A stretch of 35,312 nucleotides of DNA from Anaerolineae bacterium (GTDB lineage Bacteria > Chloroflexota > Anaerolineae > Aggregatilineales > Phototrophicaceae), in contig JAFLCH010000011.1 of assembly GCA_017303775.1 (NCBI GenBank), positions 1 through 35,312 on the forward strand. The letters run 5' to 3'. The position numbers were made by a program, and so were the translations under genes. Of this stretch, positions 31,464 to 35,312 are shown one piece after another. The notes under the pieces were generated by a model. The model worked only from the letters and a program-made list of their open reading frames with translations, did not search any database and was not told the DNA's origin. The number at the start of each line of letters is the position of its first letter. Position 1 is the stretch's first letter.

Positions 31464-32483
31464 TCATTGGAAAATTTTTGCGGCTTGTTTCCATAATTCT
31501 TGCTTATCAGTTTCTCCGGGAATAAACGGAAAATAGTAGCCGACTCGATCCAATAGCCCGCTGTATCGCTCTTTGACTTTGTGAGCAAGCTCCTCTGTAG
31601 TGCCCACAACAGCAATTTCATGAAGCATCTCGTCGCTAATTTCCTGCCACATCTCACCCCAACGATTCTCCCGGATCATTTTTCCTAAGCGCTCACCTAG
31701 GTCTCCCCAACCGTGCATAGCGAGTACGGATGCATAGCTTGGTGTGCTGGCATAAAAAGCAATCTGGCTCTTTACCATCACACTGTTATTCTGTAGTTCT
31801 TCAGCGTTTTTGCCGGTGACGACAAAAATCGCACACGTTAATTTGACATCATGCCGCTGACGTCCTGTTTTGCTCGCTCCTGCTTCAATGTTCGGGATGA
31901 TCAATTCTTTCAGATAGCGTACAGTATGAAATGGATGCACATGAAACCCTTGGCACATTTCTCCTGCCAATCGACATAGCCCATCATTTACCCCGGCAAT
32001 GTAAATCGGGATCTCACTATATGGCATCGGATCAGGTGAAAAGAATGGCGTCATCAGCGTAAAACGATACGACTCGCCCATATAACGCAGCGGAACACCA
32101 TTTTGCCAAGCATTCCAAATTGCCCGAAGCGATTCGATATATTCGCGTAATCGCGGAACAGGTGCGCTCCACTCACTGCTAAAGCGCTTGGTGATATGTG
32201 CCTTAACCTGTGTTCCTAATCCTAGGATGAAGCGACCTTGTGACTGTTCGGCCAAATCCCATGCCGTGTTCGCCATCACCATTGGGCTGCGTGGGAATGC
32301 AACCGCAATCCCCGTGCCCAGACTAATGCGACGAGTTGCAAAGGCTGCATGTGTTAAAGGGAGGAATGGATTATGCGAGGTTTCGGCTGTCCAGAGTCCG
32401 GAAAATCCATACGCTTCAACTGCTCTTGCTACATCACCTGCTGAATTGAGATCTTTGGGGAAAATCGTCACATCAAACTGCAT
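31464..32483 (-). CDS. LLM-class (luciferase-like) F420-type oxidoreductase
   Basis: This 339-residue protein belongs to the bacterial luciferase-like family: VTIFPKDLN at the start, LWTAETSHNPFLPLTHAAFA, ISLGTGIAVAFPRSPMVMAN and RFILGLGTQVKAHI are typical of F420-dependent members, a group common in Actinobacteria and Chloroflexota. Such enzymes reduce or oxidise small molecules with F420 or FMN; the substrate is unknown. Its role in an operon with three M20 peptidases suggests processing of an amino acid derivative, but this is inference. It starts at ATG 32483 and is divergent from the PP2C gene. Confidence 0.88.
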   Translation of the reverse strand: MQFDVTIFPKDLNSAGDVARAVEAYGFSGLWTAETSHNPFLPLTHAAFATRRISLGTGIAVAFPRSPMVMANTAWDLAEQSQGRFILGLGTQVKAHITKRFSSEWSAPVPRLREYIESLRAIWNAWQNGVPLRYMGESYRFTLMTPFFSPDPMPYSEIPIYIAGVNDGLCRLAGEMCQGFHVHPFHTVRYLKELIIPNIEAGASKTGRQRHDVKLTCAIFVVTGKNAEELQNNSVMVKSQIAFYASTPSYASVLAMHGWGDLGERLGKMIRENRWGEMWQEISDEMLHEIAVVGTTEELAHKVKERYSGLLDRVGYYFPFIPGETDKQELWKQAAKIFQ

Positions 32484-32563
32484 AATAAACCTTCAAGAAA
32501 TGTTTAAGTATTCGTTTTGCCAATAGTAATTCCTTGCCTCTCAATTCGCTAGGCCATGCGCAC

Positions 32564-32576
32564 AATGTTATAATTC
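32564..32576 (+). promoter_or_regulatory. Extended -10 promoter for the PP2C gene
   Basis: A perfect TATAAT (32569-32574) with TG one base upstream (TGTTATAAT) forms an extended -10 element. The -35 is poor (TTCGCT), as is usual for extended -10 promoters. The start codon follows at 32609. Confidence 0.5.
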
Positions 32577-32608
32577 CAAATGCAATTAATTCTTGATGAA
32601 GGCGCAAT

Positions 32609-33877
32609 ATGACCGCTCCGACGCTCTCGACCAAGCTCACTGCCGAGCATTTAACGACTCTCTATGAGATTTCGATGACCATGAACTCCAATCTGGAGTT
32701 CAATGCCGCCCTGAACAACGTGATTGATGCCATGATGCTGGCAACCAGAGCCGAGCGTGGTGTCCTCATGGGCTTGGATGAATCCACTGGTGAACTCCGC
32801 CTATTGGGGGCGCGCGGTGTATCTGGTGAGAGTCTTGCACAGGAAGAAGCCTATAGTACGACGATTGTCAATCAAGTAGTGGCGACTCGTCAGCCGCTCC
32901 TGACGAATAATGCCATGTTTGATAATCGCATCACGCCCGGTCAGAGCATCATTATGCGTGGCTTGCGTGCTATTCTCTGTGCGCCTATGTTGGTTCAGGA
33001 TCGCCTTGTGGGCGTTGTCTATGTAGATACTTCCATGCGCAGCGGGAATTTTACGGAGGCAGATCGTGACCTCCTGAGCGCGATTGCTAATCAAGCAGGT
33101 ATCACCCTTGAAAACGCGCGCTTGTATGCAGTTGCTGTAGAGAAGGGGCGTCTCGAACACGAATTACAGCTTGCTCGCGAAATTCAGCAGGGGCTTCTCC
33201 CCCGACAAAAGCCGCATTTGGCAGGCTATGAACTTGAAGCGGTATGGCAATCTGCTCGCGAGATGGCTGGTGACTTCTACGATTACTTTATGCTCAATGA
33301 TGAATCGTTTGGGGTTGTAATTGCCGATGTTTCGGATAAAGGTGCTCCGTCTGCTTTGTTTATGGCGGTGGCGCGCACCATGATACGTAGCTATGCCTTT
33401 GCAGGTTTACCCCCACGTGAAACCCTAAGTCAGACCAATGATTTGATTCTCGAAGATGCCGAGAGTGGTATGTTCGTCACGGTTTATCACAGCGTTTTTT
33501 ATAAAGATGGTCGCGGTATTCACATCAATGCAGGACACAACCCCCCTCTGGTTTATCACAGCGCTACCCGAACAGCTTCTTATCTATCGCGTGGTGGTAG
33601 GGCAATCGGGTGGTTTCCGGATAACCCCTTGTTAGAGGTTGAATTCGCGCTCCAGCCCGGTGATTTGATCGTCTATTACACCGATGGCCTAACTGATGCT
33701 GAAGATCCACAAGGTGAGAGCTTCGGCGAATCCCGTTTGGCAGATTTGGTTGCTCAATCGGGAGATTGCTCGGCTGCTGAAGTGGTTCAGAGAATTTTGG
33801 ATGGGGTTGCCGATTTTGGTCAGGGTGTTGCGCCGTTTGATGATTTGACACTAGTTGTGGTTCGTTACACCGGTTGA
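32609..33877 (+). CDS. GAF-domain PP2C-type (SpoIIE-like) phosphatase
   Basis: This 422-residue protein has an N-terminal GAF domain (about 25-175), a short coiled linker (ELQLAREIQQGLLPRQ) and a C-terminal SpoIIE/RsbU-type phosphatase (about 205-420). The phosphatase metal residues are present: D222 in EMAGDFYDY, D240 in VVIADVSDKG, the HINAGHNPPLVY loop, VYYTDGLTDAED and FDDLTLVVVRY. Family members dephosphorylate anti-sigma-antagonist proteins and so release stress sigma factors. No anti-sigma factor or STAS protein is encoded here, so its partner is elsewhere. GAAGG precedes the ATG. The AI-2E transporter follows 30 bases later. Confidence 0.94.
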   Translation: MTAPTLSTKLTAEHLTTLYEISMTMNSNLEFNAALNNVIDAMMLATRAERGVLMGLDESTGELRLLGARGVSGESLAQEEAYSTTIVNQVVATRQPLLTNNAMFDNRITPGQSIIMRGLRAILCAPMLVQDRLVGVVYVDTSMRSGNFTEADRDLLSAIANQAGITLENARLYAVAVEKGRLEHELQLAREIQQGLLPRQKPHLAGYELEAVWQSAREMAGDFYDYFMLNDESFGVVIADVSDKGAPSALFMAVARTMIRSYAFAGLPPRETLSQTNDLILEDAESGMFVTVYHSVFYKDGRGIHINAGHNPPLVYHSATRTASYLSRGGRAIGWFPDNPLLEVEFALQPGDLIVYYTDGLTDAEDPQGESFGESRLADLVAQSGDCSAAEVVQRILDGVADFGQGVAPFDDLTLVVVRYTG

Positions 33878-33907
33878 TAAGCATATTCTCTGCTATCTGG
33901 AGGCCTC

Positions 33908-35068
33908 ATGACGCAGAATGGTTCAACTGCCAGTAGCACCGTTAGTCAGATTATTCGATGGACACTAACGGCACTGGTCACAGTAGTTTTGTTTCTTGCG
34001 GTTTGGGAAGTTCATACCACCTTATTGTTGGTGTTGGCAGCGATTATCCTATGTGTCTTGTTTACCATGCCAATACGTTTCATGGTTCGCCGTGGGATTG
34101 GGCGTGGTACAGCCACCATGCTTTCATTGGTTGGGATCATAGCGATCATTGTGCTCATCTTTATGCTTGTTTTGCCATCTTTGCTCACGCAGTTTTCACG
34201 CTTAGCTTCGACTGTGCAAGAAGGTGTGCAAGAGGTTGCTGCTCAGTGGGAGGAACTTCAGGCCGACCCGCAATTGCGGGAAGCTTACCCCGGTGTTGCT
34301 ACAGTACAAGATTTCATAAAGACACTCACCGGCGAATCGGATTTGGATAATATCCTCAATGATCTCGGTGGGCAGTTAGGGCAGGCGGCTGGCCAATTGG
34401 GTGGTTCTGTGCTGCCAGTAGTCAGCGGTGTTGCCAGTACCCTATTAAGCCTCATTATCGTCATTTTCCTAAGTCTCTATTTCTTGTCGGAGCCACAGAT
34501 GTATGAGGAAGGCGCTATCAAATTGTTCCCAATTTGGTACCGTGACCGGGTACGCTTCATCATTAGCCGCATTGATTTCACGCTGCGCATTTGGTTACAG
34601 GGGCAAATCTTGCTCATGATTATTGTTGGCGTAGTAACATGGATCGGCTTGGCTTTACTGGGTATTGATCAGGCACTTGCGCTTGGTGTTCTCGCGGGTT
34701 TGTTCTCATTTGTGCCGAACTTTGGGCCGATTGCAGCTCTCATCCCCTCTCTTGCGGTAGGCTTTGTTCAAGCCCCACAGAGTATTGGCTGGATTGTCGT
34801 AATTATTTATGGAACTTCCTTCTTGCAAAGCCAGCTGGTTGCTCCACTGCTTTTCAAGGAGAGTATTAACCTACCTCCTGTCTTGGTTTTGATAGGACAG
34901 ATTTTTGCAGCAATTTTCTTCGGTTTCTTGGGAATCATGTTGGCAGTACCAATAATCGCCATCCTGATGATTCTGGTTCAAGAAGTGTATGTAAAAGACA
35001 TTCTGCATGATCGTGTTTCTGAACCACAGTACCTAACTGATGATGAACTGGTTCCGGACGGAAGTTGA
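33908..35068 (+). CDS. AI-2E family transporter (PerM-like)
   Basis: This 386-residue integral membrane protein has about eight helices and the family pattern: two helices in the first 70 residues, a long amphipathic and coiled segment (LASTVQEGVQEVAAQWEELQ), then a block with LSLYFLSEPQMYEEG, IWLQGQILLMIIVGVVTWIG and GLFSFVPNFGPIAALIPSLAVG. Members export small molecules or ions; the name AI-2 exporter fits one Escherichia coli protein only, and other members are Na+/H+ or auxin-like carriers. GGAGG sits five bases before the ATG. It is probably cotranscribed with the PP2C gene. The last 20 residues are acidic. Confidence 0.9.
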   Translation: MTQNGSTASSTVSQIIRWTLTALVTVVLFLAVWEVHTTLLLVLAAIILCVLFTMPIRFMVRRGIGRGTATMLSLVGIIAIIVLIFMLVLPSLLTQFSRLASTVQEGVQEVAAQWEELQADPQLREAYPGVATVQDFIKTLTGESDLDNILNDLGGQLGQAAGQLGGSVLPVVSGVASTLLSLIIVIFLSLYFLSEPQMYEEGAIKLFPIWYRDRVRFIISRIDFTLRIWLQGQILLMIIVGVVTWIGLALLGIDQALALGVLAGLFSFVPNFGPIAALIPSLAVGFVQAPQSIGWIVVIIYGTSFLQSQLVAPLLFKESINLPPVLVLIGQIFAAIFFGFLGIMLAVPIIAILMILVQEVYVKDILHDRVSEPQYLTDDELVPDGS

Positions 35069-35126
35069 GAGGTGATGCGTGTTTATCCCAAATATCCCAA
35101 TATTTAAAGAAAACACAAAGTCGGTA

Positions 35127-35155
35127 TTGACATGCCTATAGGGCATTGGTATCCT
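35127..35155 (+). promoter_or_regulatory. Strong sigma-70-type promoter at the right edge
   Basis: A perfect -35 TTGACA (35127-35132) stands 17 bases from TATCCT (35150-35155), a 4-of-6 match to the -10 consensus at optimal spacing. It points to the right, towards a gene or RNA at or beyond the window edge. Confidence 0.6.
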
Positions 35156-35213
35156 TCCGCAACCTCGCGCAAATAAACAGCACGAGGGCGCAACTTAACA
35201 ACGGAAGAGTGAG

Positions 35214-35294
35214 ATGGAAGACGTGAGCGCGAACACGAAAAAAGAAGCGAACAGCCAAGTAACAAAACAAGGCAAAAAGCCTTGTCAGTTCTGA
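35214..35294 (+). CDS. Possible 26-residue ORF or leader peptide
   Basis: An ATG at 35214 follows GGAAGAG by a good distance and opens a 26-codon frame rich in lysine, ending CQF at TGA 35292-35294. A 7-bp hairpin (35267-35273 with 35279-35285, arm ACAAGGC) lies within it. It stands 50 bases downstream of the promoter at 35127. It could be a leader peptide, a small protein, or chance in the leader of a stable RNA or of a gene beyond the window. Confidence 0.25.
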   Translation: MEDVSANTKKEANSQVTKQGKKPCQF

Positions 35295-35312
35295 AGAGAG
35301 AAAAATCAAACG

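Noticed and set aside
1..35312. CRISPR arrays, tRNA or rRNA genes, insertion sequences
   Set aside because: No regularly spaced direct repeats, no tRNA-like cloverleaf ends, no rRNA core sequence, and no transposase or terminal inverted repeats were recognised on reading both strands.

Overview
The window is a stretch of bacterial chromosome of moderate GC content (about 50% by eye). It is densely coding, with short operons and no rRNA, tRNA, phage, insertion sequence or CRISPR array that I can see. The gene set suggests a Chloroflexota (Anaerolineae-like) bacterium: a short SigA-type sigma factor, an orphan DnaB-type ATPase, an F420-type luciferase-like oxidoreductase, a DosS/DosR-like two-component pair, many GAF, CBS and FHA proteins, and a 7TM-HD c-di-AMP phosphodiesterase. 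This placement is inference from gene content, not from a marker-gene tree.

Left part (1-9.6 kb): a partial membrane protein; a minus-strand pair (VWA-FHA protein and a phosphoribosyltransferase); a lone MacB/LolD-type ABC ATPase; then an apparent stress or low-oxygen island. The island holds a DoxX-like membrane protein, two CBS-pair proteins separated by tandem terminators, a soluble GAF histidine kinase divergent from a NarL/DosR-type response regulator, a universal stress protein, and a CoA-transferase divergent from it. The kinase GAF domain keeps residues that align with the heme ligand and distal tyrosine of mycobacterial DosS. CBS and USP proteins are classic members of the mycobacterial DosR regulon, so this may be a compact counterpart.

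Middle (9.7-18.4 kb): a SigA-like sigma factor; divergent from it a DnaB C-terminal-domain ATPase without the DnaB N-terminal domain; a protein with a novel N-terminal region and a C-terminal J-domain; lipoyl synthase; two paralogous multi-pass membrane proteins; an 813-bp low-complexity region with triplet repeats; and a secreted beta-propeller protein.

Right-middle (18.4-27.2 kb): one long plus-strand gene run. It starts with lineage-type genes (receiver-domain protein, TPR protein, LamG-like lipoprotein or anchored protein) and runs into a widely conserved housekeeping block: mtaB, yqeY, pgpH-like, ybeY, dgkA. It ends with a membrane-anchored TIM-barrel (GH-like) protein and a terminator.

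Right (27.2-35.3 kb): a minus-strand operon of an LLM-family oxidoreductase followed by three tandem M20 dipeptidase paralogues; then divergent plus-strand genes for a GAF-PP2C phosphatase and an AI-2E family transporter. The right edge carries a strong promoter-like sequence leading into a gene or RNA that continues outside the window.
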